In this document: positions 1 through 8,345 of the stretch, piece by piece | Layout: each line of letters opens with the position of its first letter | How positions within the stretch are numbered: the stretch's first letter is position 1 | Translations under genes and position numbers: made by a program | Notes under the pieces: generated by a model | Told to the model about the DNA's origin: nothing | Seen by the model: only the letters and a program-made list of their open reading frames with translations | Database searches by the model: none | From: an uncultured Clostridia bacterium | GTDB lineage: Bacteria > Bacillota > Clostridia > Oscillospirales > Acutalibacteraceae | Reading direction: 5' to 3' | Assembly: GCA_937898195.1 (NCBI GenBank) | Contig: CALEJD010000056.1 | Location: 1-16,205 of the forward strand | DNA length: 16,205 bases

Positions 1-577
1 GTGCATAAGTAAAGGTAGATGCCCACGTATTAAACGCCTCATAATATGTCTTTGAAGGATAATCAGCATTGCCATTACCAACTGCACCAAAATCGCCACC
101 ATTCTGTGCAATATATGTAGCATCACACCCAGATGCTCTCTGGAAATAATAGCCCCAACCATGACCAGATGAAGAGCCTGTTCCTGCCATATAACTATTG
201 CCAATCAGTAGGCACTTAACTCCCTTAAGACTTTCAAGCGGTCTGGTTTCTGCTATGAAACTATCCAGAGTAGAATCGATCTCTTCAATATCGTCTTCAG
301 CTTCACCCATTCTGGTGACAAGGTTCTGATAATTCTGGTCTACAATGTCAGTTATAATTTCGGTCATAACTGCCTGCCCTTCCGGGGTAGTAAGCCAGTA
401 CGCAATATAGTCACCCATTTCCTCAGCAATCTGGTTATTCTGTTCAATCATTTCATTGAGCTTCTCTGTAACCTTACAAAGCAGTTCATAATAACTAAGA
501 CTATCGTCATAAACGAGTGGCAGAATTTTATTACACCAGAATTTAAGTTTTTCAATTCTATTTATAGTATTACTCAT
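1..577 (-). CDS. Tail appendage protein with SGNH/GDSL hydrolase domain (partial, runs off left edge)
   Basis: About 192 residues are visible; the C-terminus lies outside the window. The start at 577 follows a GAGGTGA Shine-Dalgarno and begins 7 bases after the lower collar stop. Residues about 1-60 (KFWCNKILPLVYDDSLSYYE, then a KLNEMIEQNN helix) match an N-terminal module I recognise from tail proteins of Firmicutes phages, probably the virion-attachment part. A predicted helical or coiled segment follows. From about residue 128 the sequence VKCLLIGNSYMAG looks like block I of SGNH hydrolases, with GNS in place of GDS, and QNGGD may be block II. By family knowledge such domains deacetylate or de-esterify surface glycans during adsorption. 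The active-site Asp/His block would lie beyond the edge, so activity cannot be judged. It is last in the visible late operon, where a receptor-binding protein is expected. Confidence 0.8.
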   Translation of the reverse strand, partial: MSNTINRIEKLKFWCNKILPLVYDDSLSYYELLCKVTEKLNEMIEQNNQIAEEMGDYIAYWLTTPEGQAVMTEIITDIVDQNYQNLVTRMGEAEDDIEEIDSTLDSFIAETRPLESLKGVKCLLIGNSYMAGTGSSSGHGWGYYFQRASGCDATYIAQNGGDFGAVGNGNADYPSKTYYEAFNTWASTFTYA

Positions 578-584
578 AGTCACC

Positions 585-1388
585 TCACCATAAATTGAAG
601 AACAAATCTCTAAGTTCATTTATTACCTGTAAATCCACATTCAGAATTGTATCACGATACTCAGATAACAACTTCGAATATGACACACCCGGAGTCTTGC
701 CCTTCAGATGTTCCAGATAAGTTTCAAGGTTATCAAGTTTCTGGTTATTGATTTTGGTTCTGTTTCCAGTCATATCTTCCGAAATGGTATGACCCTCATC
801 TTCGGATATAGTTTTTCCGTATTCTGTACTTCCACTGTCAGTGATTTTTCTGGCATTAGTTAGATAAGACTCATTATTGACATTTGTCAAAGCACCCTGC
901 GGTGTATCAGAGTAAATATCCCACCGGGTATTGCCAGTAGTATCCTCACCACCAATTTCAGTGTCGGTACTTCTCTCGCCTGCTGTTGTTCTGTTCTGCG
1001 TTTCTGTTTCATTCCCATTGTCTTTGATAGTGCCATCATTCTGTTTCGTATATTCCTTAGTCAAATCCACAGTGAAGAACGGATTAAACTCAAGCAATGC
1101 GCTCTTATACAACTCATTATAATACGGCATAATCTCATTCATTCTGAAATCAAGGAAGTGTTTCCACAGTCCTGCCGTTTCCAGAGCAATCTCTCTGGTA
1201 TAATAGTGCATAAGAATCTTAGTTTCCAGAACACTACGATAGTCTTCGTCAAAAATAGGATACGGAAAGTCAAACACTTTATCTCTGGAAAGCCTTATAA
1301 CATTCCTAATATCATTATACCCTACGCTCTCGGTAAGTCCTGCATAGTGTTCGCATATAAATCTCACTTCTGTTGTATACTTACTCAT
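585..1388 (-). CDS. Lower collar protein (phi29 gp11-like)
   Basis: A 267-residue protein that by homology forms the lower collar joining connector and tail tube. Residues about 40-110 (DFPYPIFDEDYR, HYYTREIALET, LWKHFLDFRMNEIMPYYNEL) are the hallmark of this family. The middle, about 115-165, is a low-complexity Thr/Asn/Glu-rich stretch, followed by SDTPQGAL and SYLTNARK, another recurrent signature of podoviral lower collar proteins. The start at 1388 overlaps the connector stop by 4 bases (ATGA), typical of translational coupling. Order connector, lower collar, tail appendage agrees with phi29 gp10, gp11, gp12. Confidence 0.9.
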   Translation of the reverse strand: MSKYTTEVRFICEHYAGLTESVGYNDIRNVIRLSRDKVFDFPYPIFDEDYRSVLETKILMHYYTREIALETAGLWKHFLDFRMNEIMPYYNELYKSALLEFNPFFTVDLTKEYTKQNDGTIKDNGNETETQNRTTAGERSTDTEIGGEDTTGNTRWDIYSDTPQGALTNVNNESYLTNARKITDSGSTEYGKTISEDEGHTISEDMTGNRTKINNQKLDNLETYLEHLKGKTPGVSYSKLLSEYRDTILNVDLQVINELRDLFFNLW

Positions 1389-2305
1389 GCATCAGCACCT
1401 ACCTTTGTTCTGGTTCTAAGGTCTTCGACCATAGTAAGAAGTTTCTGGTCTTCAGACTCATTCTCAACCATGTACTCATCGTCTGTCTGTCTGAAGTCTT
1501 CACGGTAGCTAACCGTAATATCAGTTCCAAACATCTTATTAATCTGCTCTACTGCCTGTCTTCTGCTCTCAAGCCTGGAATACCTACTTGCAATTGTACC
1601 ACCCTGTGAACGGATAGCCTCATCAGTAATCAATCTTTCCTTTTTCTGCGTATTGATATTTGAAATTCCAAGATAAGTCAATGCCTCATTCCATGTCTGA
1701 TTTTTCAACTGATAAATCTTATCAGCAACATAGGGTGCTTCAGTATTGATTGCCTTAAGAGAGTTCCAGTCCAGATTCTTATCACCAAAGATGAACGGTT
1801 CATTACCATCATACTTCTGATAAAGGTTCAGCATGGTCAATCTCTGCTGTTCAGAGGCTTGCACAAGCACCGGGGTCTTCTGAGCGTTGGCATTTACCTC
1901 GATAATCCTGTCCAGATTATACAATCTCTCAGCAAACATCCTAACCATTGTAACGCTGTTAGTATGAATCATATTGTTATAGATAATCACACTGTCAGTA
2001 TCATCAAGATTACGCTGATACCCATTTACCGCATACGCTCTGCGATACTTAGGAATGCCGTACACATCGAATCTGCCATTACAAGCGCACCTTAGTGCCA
2101 GATTACCAAGCACCTCGTCATTAAAATACACAACCTTGCCAGTAAGGAAAAGACTTAATTCCATATAACGCTCGCTAACACTATCTGGAAGGTTCTCCCA
2201 TTTGAACATGGAGATTGCCAGTTCTGTCAGCCTGTCCACATACTCGTTATATGCTATGTTATTCCTCAAAAGGCTTTGTCCAAACAATGTTTTTCTTCTT
2301 GCCAA
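1385..2305 (-). CDS. Portal/connector (upper collar) protein, phi29 gp10-like
   Basis: A 306-residue protein (phi29 gp10 is about 309) that should form the dodecameric connector at the unique vertex, through which DNA is packaged and ejected. Recognised gp10 signatures include MFKWENLP near residue 33, VIIYNNMI near 106, NAQKTPVLVQA near 140, EAPYVADK near 191, and the block WNEALTYLGI followed by KKERLITDE near 205-227. The start is a TTG at 2305, 6 bases after GGGGGTG; the resulting MARRK matches the phi29 gp10 N-terminus MARKR. The ATG at 2310 is out of frame. The C-terminal 40 residues are acidic. Neighbours: tail knob ends 13 bases upstream, lower collar overlaps downstream. Confidence 0.93.
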   Translation of the reverse strand: MARRKTLFGQSLLRNNIAYNEYVDRLTELAISMFKWENLPDSVSERYMELSLFLTGKVVYFNDEVLGNLALRCACNGRFDVYGIPKYRRAYAVNGYQRNLDDTDSVIIYNNMIHTNSVTMVRMFAERLYNLDRIIEVNANAQKTPVLVQASEQQRLTMLNLYQKYDGNEPFIFGDKNLDWNSLKAINTEAPYVADKIYQLKNQTWNEALTYLGISNINTQKKERLITDEAIRSQGGTIASRYSRLESRRQAVEQINKMFGTDITVSYREDFRQTDDEYMVENESEDQKLLTMVEDLRTRTKVGADA

Positions 2306-2318
2306 TTCATCACCCCCA

Positions 2319-3956
2319 TTATGCAGGTGCGTTATTCAGTGAATAGTTACCTATGTTGCTGTGGTTTTTCCAGAATCTTATACCGTTGTTGAAAATATTT
2401 TCGATTGCGCTTGCATCATCTGCCGGGATAGCACCACCAACTTCGCAACCTACTGTTTTAACATAAGTCCAGTTAGGTCGTGCATTCATATTTGGAGTCA
2501 TAACTTGATTCACTTTATACCCGAACATTGTGAAGTAATCGTCTATCATTCTGGCATAGTTACTTGTTATTGTTTTTCCCATGAAATAATAGTCTTTTCT
2601 TTGTTTTCCGTTTTCCCTTCCAACAAGGACATTACTACCCTGTGCGCCACCTGCCTGTGGTGGTTTTCTGGAGTAGTCCATTAATGTTCCAAGTTTTCCG
2701 AATATATTTGTTGCCATATCTGTTACTGCACCTGCATCTCTTGTTCTTGCCATACCTTCCATAGCGGATGTTCTTGCATCACTTGTTTTTGCGTTTATTG
2801 AAGAAAGCATTAATGCATTACTTGCACCACCAGTTGCAAATGACATAGCAGTTGAGCCAACAGTTGACAAAACATCTGCTGCGATTGATGATTTATTTTG
2901 TGCAAGATATGCGAGAAACGAATCAATAGCATAAGAACACATTGGAAAGTCTTTCATTGACATTTTTTCTGTTACGTTTTCCTGTACACCTTTATAATTT
3001 ATTGGTTCAAGAATTATTTCAGTTTGTGAGCCTGTAACACCAATCATGTTAAACTGCGCTTTTACTCCACTGAAAAATTCATATCGAAATTCAGCAAAAT
3101 TTCCTTCCAGATTTGTTACTTGTATGGATTTATAAGGATAGCAGAACATCTTGTTATTTTTAGGTGTATAACCATCCAGTGTGCTATACGGTTTGTCTAT
3201 TGCTTTTGGGTGTTCTACCGGGTTAGAATCAGCAATAGTTTTAAACATTTTTGGTATCATATAGACACCAACTATACCATCAGATTTACCTGCCTCTGTT
3301 ATATCTACTAACCAACCATCTAATTCGTCTGGGTCATCCGTATAAAAATATTTTACACCAGAATATATACCACCATACACTTCACCACCAATAAGTTGAG
3401 GTGTTCCAGATGATACTGTCGGGTCATATGTAGATGCAAGGCAATACCCATACCCATATGCACCTTGACTGCTTGACATCCATCCAGATGCTTCGACAAA
3501 TTCGTACTTATAATCTCCGCACGGTATGCCCTCATCTGCTATGTTAGCACCTATTGTATCACCAACTGTGTGCTGTCTTTCTATAAAGCACTGCCCAAGC
3601 GTGAAATCACCCATCCATGTCATTAAGGGGTCTAGCTCAAAATTAATCTGTGTACAGTTGTTATTGATATATTCTACATTCTTCACAAACGCATAGAACC
3701 ATTTGTTCTCAAACGAAGTATTTTTAAATCTCATATACCTCGCAGAGATAACGCTTGCCATACTAACCTCAAGTCTGACATAACCACGCTGTTCTCTGGT
3801 ATATGACAAGGCAGACTTATTTGCCAACATGGTCAGCCCACCAAAGTAAGTATCTTTTGCGCTTGTGCTTGCAAAGTACAGACTATCGTGATAATTATCT
3901 GATAAGTTCAAATTACCAAAAACTTGTACTGTACTATTTGGTGCGATATATGCCAT
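2319..3956 (-). CDS. Tail knob / distal tail tube protein, phi29 gp9-like
   Basis: A 545-residue protein (phi29 gp9 is 599). In phi29 this protein forms the hexameric tail knob and carries a membrane-active loop that opens a pore during DNA entry. The N-terminal tube domain shows NKWFYAFVKNVEY near residues 84-96 and QINFELDPLMTWM near 103-115, both diagnostic. The middle, about 355-410, is rich in Ala, Ser, Gly and Met (for example STAMSFATGGASNALM), a good candidate for the membrane-inserting loops. The C-terminal part (MIDDYFTMFGYKVNQV) is again characteristic of the family. The start directly follows the TAA of the head-fiber-like gene (TAAATG) with GGCGGTGAT as Shine-Dalgarno. Confidence 0.93.
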   Translation of the reverse strand: MAYIAPNSTVQVFGNLNLSDNYHDSLYFASTSAKDTYFGGLTMLANKSALSYTREQRGYVRLEVSMASVISARYMRFKNTSFENKWFYAFVKNVEYINNNCTQINFELDPLMTWMGDFTLGQCFIERQHTVGDTIGANIADEGIPCGDYKYEFVEASGWMSSSQGAYGYGYCLASTYDPTVSSGTPQLIGGEVYGGIYSGVKYFYTDDPDELDGWLVDITEAGKSDGIVGVYMIPKMFKTIADSNPVEHPKAIDKPYSTLDGYTPKNNKMFCYPYKSIQVTNLEGNFAEFRYEFFSGVKAQFNMIGVTGSQTEIILEPINYKGVQENVTEKMSMKDFPMCSYAIDSFLAYLAQNKSSIAADVLSTVGSTAMSFATGGASNALMLSSINAKTSDARTSAMEGMARTRDAGAVTDMATNIFGKLGTLMDYSRKPPQAGGAQGSNVLVGRENGKQRKDYYFMGKTITSNYARMIDDYFTMFGYKVNQVMTPNMNARPNWTYVKTVGCEVGGAIPADDASAIENIFNNGIRFWKNHSNIGNYSLNNAPA

Positions 3957-4511
3957 TTAATCACCGCCCTCGCCAGATGATATTGTATAAGATATTCCAA
4001 TTAGTTTTTCAAGTGCTGTGTTTGCGACTAAAGCATTTGTATTTTTATTATAGTAATATAAGGTATCAACTGTGCCAGTATATGAGCCGTTTGTAAGTGT
4101 TATATTAGTAATAGCAAAAAACGCTATAAACACGTTTGGTGTAGATGTTGCTGTGCAGTAGTATCCTCTTATCTGCTTACCACCAGATGTTTCAACCCAA
4201 CAAGCAACACCCATTGTGTCAGTATGATTTATTTTAAAAGTAAACAGTTCATAGTCATTTGGGTTTTGCAGGAATGTTACAGGGTCACCCTGTTTATACG
4301 CTGAGTTATCCTCAAAAAGAGGCACAGCATTCTGGTCAATTAAACTGTTAGCATTTAAAGCACCAATGTCAGTTGAATCCAAAACAACTGCACCAGTCTT
4401 TCCGTTCACAGATTCTACGCTGTTTCCTTCAATAATATTTTTCAATAGCGTAAGTGTTTTTTCATCCTCAATAACCTGCACAAAACCATCATCATTCTTA
4501 TTAATTATCAT
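3957..4511 (-). CDS. Head-fiber-like / decoration protein
   Basis: A 184-residue protein from the ATG at 4511, chosen because a GAAAGG site lies about 12 bases upstream and this start overlaps the preceding glycosyltransferase stop as ATGA; an in-frame ATG at 4592 would overlap that gene by 85 bases. Residues 32-53 contain SVNGKTGAVVLDSTDIGAL, the VNGxTGxVxLxxxDIGA motif seen at the N-terminal attachment region of phage head fibers and tail fibers (Pfam head-fiber family as I recall it). The rest is Thr/Ser/Asn-rich and beta-like (TNITLTNGSYTGTVDTLYYY), fitting a trimeric exposed fiber. The position between capsid and tail knob genes corresponds to the phi29 gp8.5 head fiber. Tail-associated fiber is the alternative. 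Confidence 0.65.
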   Translation of the reverse strand: MIINKNDDGFVQVIEDEKTLTLLKNIIEGNSVESVNGKTGAVVLDSTDIGALNANSLIDQNAVPLFEDNSAYKQGDPVTFLQNPNDYELFTFKINHTDTMGVACWVETSGGKQIRGYYCTATSTPNVFIAFFAITNITLTNGSYTGTVDTLYYYNKNTNALVANTALEKLIGISYTISSGEGGD

Positions 4512-5152
4512 ACGCAATACTGAACCTTTCTCATAATATGCCCACATTCTACCCTTACATCTGTATAGATAGGGATGCCCGCCTTTTTGCATCTCTCACA
4601 GAAATACAAATCCTCTGACAGCATCCCCCTATGCTCATCACTGTAATTCACCCAGTCATACCAAGGATACGCAAGCCTGTTGAATACTTTGGTATTTATA
4701 AAAGCGCAACCCATTCCACCACCGTGGACAGCAACCTTAGTTACTCCCATCTCTTTAAGTTTATGCATCTCTTCAGCAGTATATTCACTTTCCAGAGGAT
4801 AGTTGTAATATTTCTTACCAAGCACATCAGTTAGTTTACAGATACAAGTTCTGCCAGTATATTCATTATCCGCTCCCCTATGTGCATAGTAACCTAAGCA
4901 CACTTCTCCCGGATTGTTGGTAAGATTCTGCAAAGCATCCTTCGGAATAACAACATCGTTGTCAACCATCAGAACATACTCGCAGTTAAGGTCGAGCGAA
5001 AGTTGCGCTATTCTGTTTCTTGCTGTGGCACAATCATAACCACGGACATAATTGAAAAGCACCTCATGTCCTGCCTTGTCCACATCATAAATTGCTTTGA
5101 ACGTGTCTGGGTATATATTTTCAAACGTTGGTACTGCTATAAGTATCCTCAT
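4508..5152 (-). CDS. GT-A glycosyltransferase (GT2-like)
   Basis: A 214-residue predicted glycosyltransferase. The N-terminus MRILIAVPTFENI is a nucleotide-sugar-binding first strand, ARNRIA near 44-49 is frequent in phage GT-A enzymes, and VDNDVV near residues 63-68 is the metal-binding DxD motif. HGGGMGCAFI at 143-152 resembles the acceptor loop, and SEDLYFCERCKKAG at 179-192 carries the ED pair typical of the catalytic-base region, followed by CGH at 203-205. No membrane segment is seen, so it is probably cytoplasmic. It lies in the late operon between the GT8-like enzyme and head fiber gene, so the likely acceptor is a virion protein rather than DNA; this is inference. The start has GAGGTGG upstream. 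Confidence 0.8.
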   Translation of the reverse strand: MRILIAVPTFENIYPDTFKAIYDVDKAGHEVLFNYVRGYDCATARNRIAQLSLDLNCEYVLMVDNDVVIPKDALQNLTNNPGEVCLGYYAHRGADNEYTGRTCICKLTDVLGKKYYNYPLESEYTAEEMHKLKEMGVTKVAVHGGGMGCAFINTKVFNRLAYPWYDWVNYSDEHRGMLSEDLYFCERCKKAGIPIYTDVRVECGHIMRKVQYCV

Positions 5153-5173
5153 ATGACCACCTCATTACAGTGT

Positions 5174-5860
5174 TTACATATACATGTCAAGGTATTCTCT
5201 GCGAACCATCTGTTTGTTAGTCCACCAATTAGGTATTGAACAATAATGCACAACTGCGGGATTGTCTGTCATTCCTGTCACAGCACTTTCATTGTAACGG
5301 AGGTCTAATTTTGCACATTTATTTGAGTCAGTGCCAAAGGAATTCCAGGCATTCTGGTCTGCGAACGGCTGATTACTATTCATTAAGTAAGTAATCATTT
5401 TGTCCTGCACCTTATCCTTACGCAGTTGTGCAAGATTGAACAGAGAAACACCCATATTGTAGTAGCACTCACCAAAAGGCTTGTACCATGTCTGGCATTC
5501 TGGCACAGAGGCGAACCATTTGTCGGTCACATCTGTTTTCCATAAACCTTCAAGACTGTCACAGATAATAGTATCAATGTCCATGTGAATAACTTTTTTC
5601 ACTGGAAGGATAGAAGGGTAGCAGACTTTAAGATGATTGATATAACCACCAAAAGCCTCTGTTCTATGCTCTCCAATAGAAGGGAAGTATTTCTGTTCTG
5701 AGATATTGATTATCTCTGCTTTGACAGGCAGTTCAAATGGTAACACATCATCCTCGGCGAGAATAAAAACTCTCGCCTTTGGATTGTGCTTTGCAAGTGA
5801 AGTAATAGAAGGTTTCAGCCAGTCATAAACATTTCTGGTGAGTGCGTATACAATATTCAT
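5174..5860 (-). CDS. Glycosyltransferase, GT8-like (glycogenin/LPS galactosyltransferase fold)
   Basis: A 228-residue predicted retaining glycosyltransferase. HMDIDTII at 92-99 carries the DxD metal site (D94, D96); YYNMGVSLFNL at 133-143 corresponds to the N-S/M-G-v-l-N block of GT8; FADQNAWN at 166-173 matches the conserved DQxxxN motif; and VVHYCS near 203-208 with NWW matches the C-terminal His region. AAAGGAG sits 7 bases before the start. The gene directly follows the major capsid gene (stop at 5877), so it is probably expressed at high level late in infection. Together with the next gene it suggests two-step glycosylation of a virion protein; the acceptor is not visible from sequence. 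Confidence 0.82.
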   Translation of the reverse strand: MNIVYALTRNVYDWLKPSITSLAKHNPKARVFILAEDDVLPFELPVKAEIINISEQKYFPSIGEHRTEAFGGYINHLKVCYPSILPVKKVIHMDIDTIICDSLEGLWKTDVTDKWFASVPECQTWYKPFGECYYNMGVSLFNLAQLRKDKVQDKMITYLMNSNQPFADQNAWNSFGTDSNKCAKLDLRYNESAVTGMTDNPAVVHYCSIPNWWTNKQMVRREYLDMYM

Positions 5861-5876
5861 AGGTTAACTCCTTTAG

Positions 5877-7322
5877 TTATGAAGTTTCACCAGTTGCTCC
5901 AGTTGCGCCAGTAGGAGCGAAGCTGAGAGTTGCACCCGGAACAAGGCTAGCCAGAGTAGCAGTTGCCTGCTGAACATCAGCACCGTTCTTAACTTCCAGA
6001 ACCATCGTAGAAGTTGCATAGGATTCCGGGACAGTGATAGAACCATACGGCTGTACTGCGATTCCTGCCTGTGTAAGGTCAGAGGTCTGCACGAAGGTGT
6101 AATTATGAGAAGCATAACTACCGCCACCAGTTACCGAAGTAAGCACAAGATTATAAACCCTGTTGCCATCGCTGTCAGTGTCAGCACTCTGCACGGTGTA
6201 GGTAAGACCAGTAGGAGCATCCGTATTTCCTGCGGAAGACTTCACAAATACAACCATGTTGTGGTACGGAGAAGTGCTGATTGTCTTCCAGACATGGTAG
6301 AAGTAATTCCACCTCAGACCAGACGCAACGTACTTCTCAGTAAACTTGTTCAGATTGTCATAAATCTGAAACCATGTTTCGTCACCAAGCACGGCAATCA
6401 CATCACCCATCAGTGAAAGCTCTGCGTCCGTTACAGTTTCCAGACCATCGGACTGTGAACGGATAACTTCAAATCTCTCATTATCGAAGGAAGTGAAATC
6501 ATCAATGAGGTGCAGTCTGCCCATGAAATCAGCCTTATCCATGTTGAACGCAGATGCCAGAATGTTTACATCAAACTGGGCATTGAACATAGCGTCCATG
6601 AAAATGACCTGTCTGTTCTTCGGGGTCGTGTTCTTAACGTGTGCCGAATTATACTTAGTAGACATGAACGGAAGAACGTTCGAGATTCCTCTGAATCCGA
6701 TTGCGCTGTTCTTAATGTCAGACACATCAATAGCAACCGGGAACATCTTGCCTTTATTGACTGCTTTGATAATGAGATATTTGAACAGAAGAAACTCGTC
6801 ATATTCTGCACCAGTGTAGACAGTATCTACAATCCGTGCAATCATGTCAGTCACACCATCAGCAGACAAGAAAGCCTGACGAAGTGTTTCGTCCTCAATG
6901 GTGACAGGGTAAAGCACTCTCCAGTTGATAACATGGAAAGCTGCTTTTACGTCCGGGAGATAGCGCTTAAATTCTCTCGCCTCAGCCTTCTCCTCAGAGA
7001 ACACCATAGCAGTTGCAATGTTGACAAAAATCTCTTCTACAGTTTCACCGTAATCCAGATAACCCTTCTTCAGAGCAGAGTACGGATTGTTGAAAGTTGC
7101 AGAGTTAACTCTTACCAGAGCGATACGGTTTACCAGTGCATTAATAAACTGATTAGCCAGTGCAGGATAACCAACAAGCACCTCACCAACCTTCGGAATA
7201 TCATGCTCAGATGTTACGACTGGCACAAGGTTCTGATACTCAAGTGAAGCATTAGTTCGAATGACATTTAAAATGTCGATTGTTGACGCATTCAGCGTAC
7301 TATTAGCAATTCTTCTCGGCAT
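5877..7322 (-). CDS. Major capsid protein (phi29 gp8-like) with C-terminal Ig-like domain and collagen-like tail
   Basis: A 481-residue capsid protein (phi29 gp8 is 448). The HK97-fold core spans about 1-355: STIDILNVIR near 13, NQFINALVNRIALV near 57-70, FNNPYSALKKG near 77, ETVEEIF near 93, FHVINWRVLYPVTI near 128-141, and FQIYDNLNKFTEKY plus WNYFYHVWKTIS near 315-350, all aligning with phi29 gp8. Residues about 370-470 are Thr/Val/Gly-rich beta sequence, at the place where gp8 has its BIG2 Ig-like domain. The extreme C-terminus, PTGATGATGETS at 470-481, is a short collagen-like Gly-X-Y tail that I do not recall in phi29 gp8. A strong AAAAGGAG site precedes the ATG. The gene follows the scaffold and precedes two glycosyltransferases. 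Confidence 0.95.
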   Translation of the reverse strand: MPRRIANSTLNASTIDILNVIRTNASLEYQNLVPVVTSEHDIPKVGEVLVGYPALANQFINALVNRIALVRVNSATFNNPYSALKKGYLDYGETVEEIFVNIATAMVFSEEKAEAREFKRYLPDVKAAFHVINWRVLYPVTIEDETLRQAFLSADGVTDMIARIVDTVYTGAEYDEFLLFKYLIIKAVNKGKMFPVAIDVSDIKNSAIGFRGISNVLPFMSTKYNSAHVKNTTPKNRQVIFMDAMFNAQFDVNILASAFNMDKADFMGRLHLIDDFTSFDNERFEVIRSQSDGLETVTDAELSLMGDVIAVLGDETWFQIYDNLNKFTEKYVASGLRWNYFYHVWKTISTSPYHNMVVFVKSSAGNTDAPTGLTYTVQSADTDSDGNRVYNLVLTSVTGGGSYASHNYTFVQTSDLTQAGIAVQPYGSITVPESYATSTMVLEVKNGADVQQATATLASLVPGATLSFAPTGATGATGETS

Positions 7323-7327
7323 AATTT

Positions 7328-7618
7328 TTACTCCTTTTTAAACAAATCATCGAAGGAAAGAGGCGGTTCTGTTTCAGCCTGTTCTTCCTCTTCCTCTTCT
7401 ACTGTTTCCCCGGAGAAGAAACGTTCTTTATAACGCTCTCTCCACTGCTTGTCATTATCTTCGTATTTTTGTTTCCAGTCTGTTGTGTCATTTGTCCTTG
7501 TTTCATAGTCTGTCAGCGTGTCGGTTATATCCTCAATAAAACTTAATGCTTCATCGGAAGTATCTTCACCTAATCTGGCTTTAATCTGCTCCAGAATTTC
7601 TTCTTTTGTCTTTACCAT
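7328..7618 (-). CDS. Putative scaffolding protein (phi29 gp7 positional equivalent)
   Basis: A 96-residue, highly charged, helical protein; phi29 gp7 scaffold is 98 residues. The N-terminal half (MVKTKEEILEQIKARL, EDITDTLTDYETR) is predicted helical and could form a coiled-coil dimer. WRERYKERFF near 57-66 is basic/aromatic, then seven acidic residues in a row near 73-79, and the end LSFDDLFKKE is a plausible capsid-contact peptide. It lies immediately upstream of the capsid gene (5-base gap), as in phi29 gp7-gp8. I recognise the length, charge pattern and position rather than direct sequence identity. GAGGTGA precedes the ATG by 4 bases. Confidence 0.72.
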   Translation of the reverse strand: MVKTKEEILEQIKARLGEDTSDEALSFIEDITDTLTDYETRTNDTTDWKQKYEDNDKQWRERYKERFFSGETVEEEEEEQAETEPPLSFDDLFKKE

Positions 7619-7626
7619 AATTCACC

Positions 7627-8337
7627 TCAAAAATGTGTTAAAGGTTTTAGCATCATCCACAACGGCATTTTCCGTCTACTACCGGGAGAAGGTCCGGGTC
7701 CAGGTCCAGGACCGGGTCCGGGTCCAGGTCCGGGGTCAGGTGTGAACCCTTCTAAGTAGAAATACATGCACATAACATTGTTCAACATTTGCGCGTCAGT
7801 TGTGTAGAAGTTTCCACTTACCCATGTATACTGTGACGGGTCGTCATTTTGATGTTCATAAATATAATTGTAAAACCTATAGGCAGCTTCTATTCTTTCC
7901 TGTAAATGGTCACCCGGAACACCTTCCCATCTTGATAACCAGTCTGTTGTCAATGCATCAAGATTAGTGCTTGTAGATGCCCAAAAATCTGCTTGTGAAT
8001 TGATACCTAATAATGTCGGGTGATAACTGTCTGTAAACCAAACACGTTCAACATTTATTATGTAGTATAATTCAGCATTACCATCCCAAGGGTCATAGCC
8101 TGCTGATACGCACCAGTCGTAGTAATCTTTGCACCGCCATGATACACCGCCACCACTTAATGGCACGTTCGTAAACTGACCAAAGCCATAACCGCCTATT
8201 CCGTCATACTGATAAACATGATACCAAGGTACAGCGTCTGACGGTACAATTAGACTTTCCCATATGCCGGGATTTACACCACTTTCACGCTTAAAGCACC
8301 CGGCTGCTGCTGCGATAGGATATGCAGAAATTGCCAT
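7627..8337 (-). CDS. Phage lysozyme (tail-lysozyme/Phage_lysozyme2-type fold), probable endolysin
   Basis: A 236-residue muralytic enzyme. AAAAGCFKRESGVNPGIWESL at about 9-29 matches the catalytic block of the N-terminal lysozyme domain of phi29 gp13 (MLGNMQSESTINPGLWQNL); E18 is the predicted catalytic acid, and GGYGFGQFTN near 49-58 matches GFGLVQWT. The catalytic domain ends near residue 195, followed by a (Pro-Gly) repeat linker and a short basic/hydrophobic tail (SRRKMPLWMMLKP). There is no cell-wall-binding domain in this polypeptide. ATG at 8337 is preferred over GTG at 8340 because AGGTG lies 5 bases before it. Position just after holin and CW_7 genes argues for lysis rather than a tail lysozyme, but a virion role as in gp13 cannot be excluded. 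There is no signal peptide. Confidence 0.82.
   Translation of the reverse strand: MAISAYPIAAAAGCFKRESGVNPGIWESLIVPSDAVPWYHVYQYDGIGGYGFGQFTNVPLSGGGVSWRCKDYYDWCVSAGYDPWDGNAELYYIINVERVWFTDSYHPTLLGINSQADFWASTSTNLDALTTDWLSRWEGVPGDHLQERIEAAYRFYNYIYEHQNDDPSQYTWVSGNFYTTDAQMLNNVMCMYFYLEGFTPDPGPGPGPGPGPGPGPSPGSRRKMPLWMMLKPLTHF
7691..7738 (-). repeat. Hexanucleotide tandem repeat encoding the Pro-Gly linker of the lysin
   Basis: Eight degenerate 6-base units on the plus strand (ggtccg or ggtcca, one ggaccg, one gggtca) encode alternating Pro-Gly on the minus strand. Unit composition varies at the third codon position, so selection on the peptide is likely, but the tract is also slippage-prone in whole Pro-Gly units. 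Confidence 0.9.
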
Positions 8338-8345
8338 CACATCAC

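Noticed and set aside
3957..4592. Longer head-fiber-like protein starting at 4592
   Set aside because: It would overlap the glycosyltransferase by 85 bases and the added residues are the antisense-frame shadow of that gene; the ATGA-coupled start at 4511 has a Shine-Dalgarno.
6510..7247. Long plus-strand open frame of about 245 codons opposite the capsid gene
   Set aside because: No Shine-Dalgarno, no recognisable domain, and fully antisense to the capsid gene; a codon-bias shadow.
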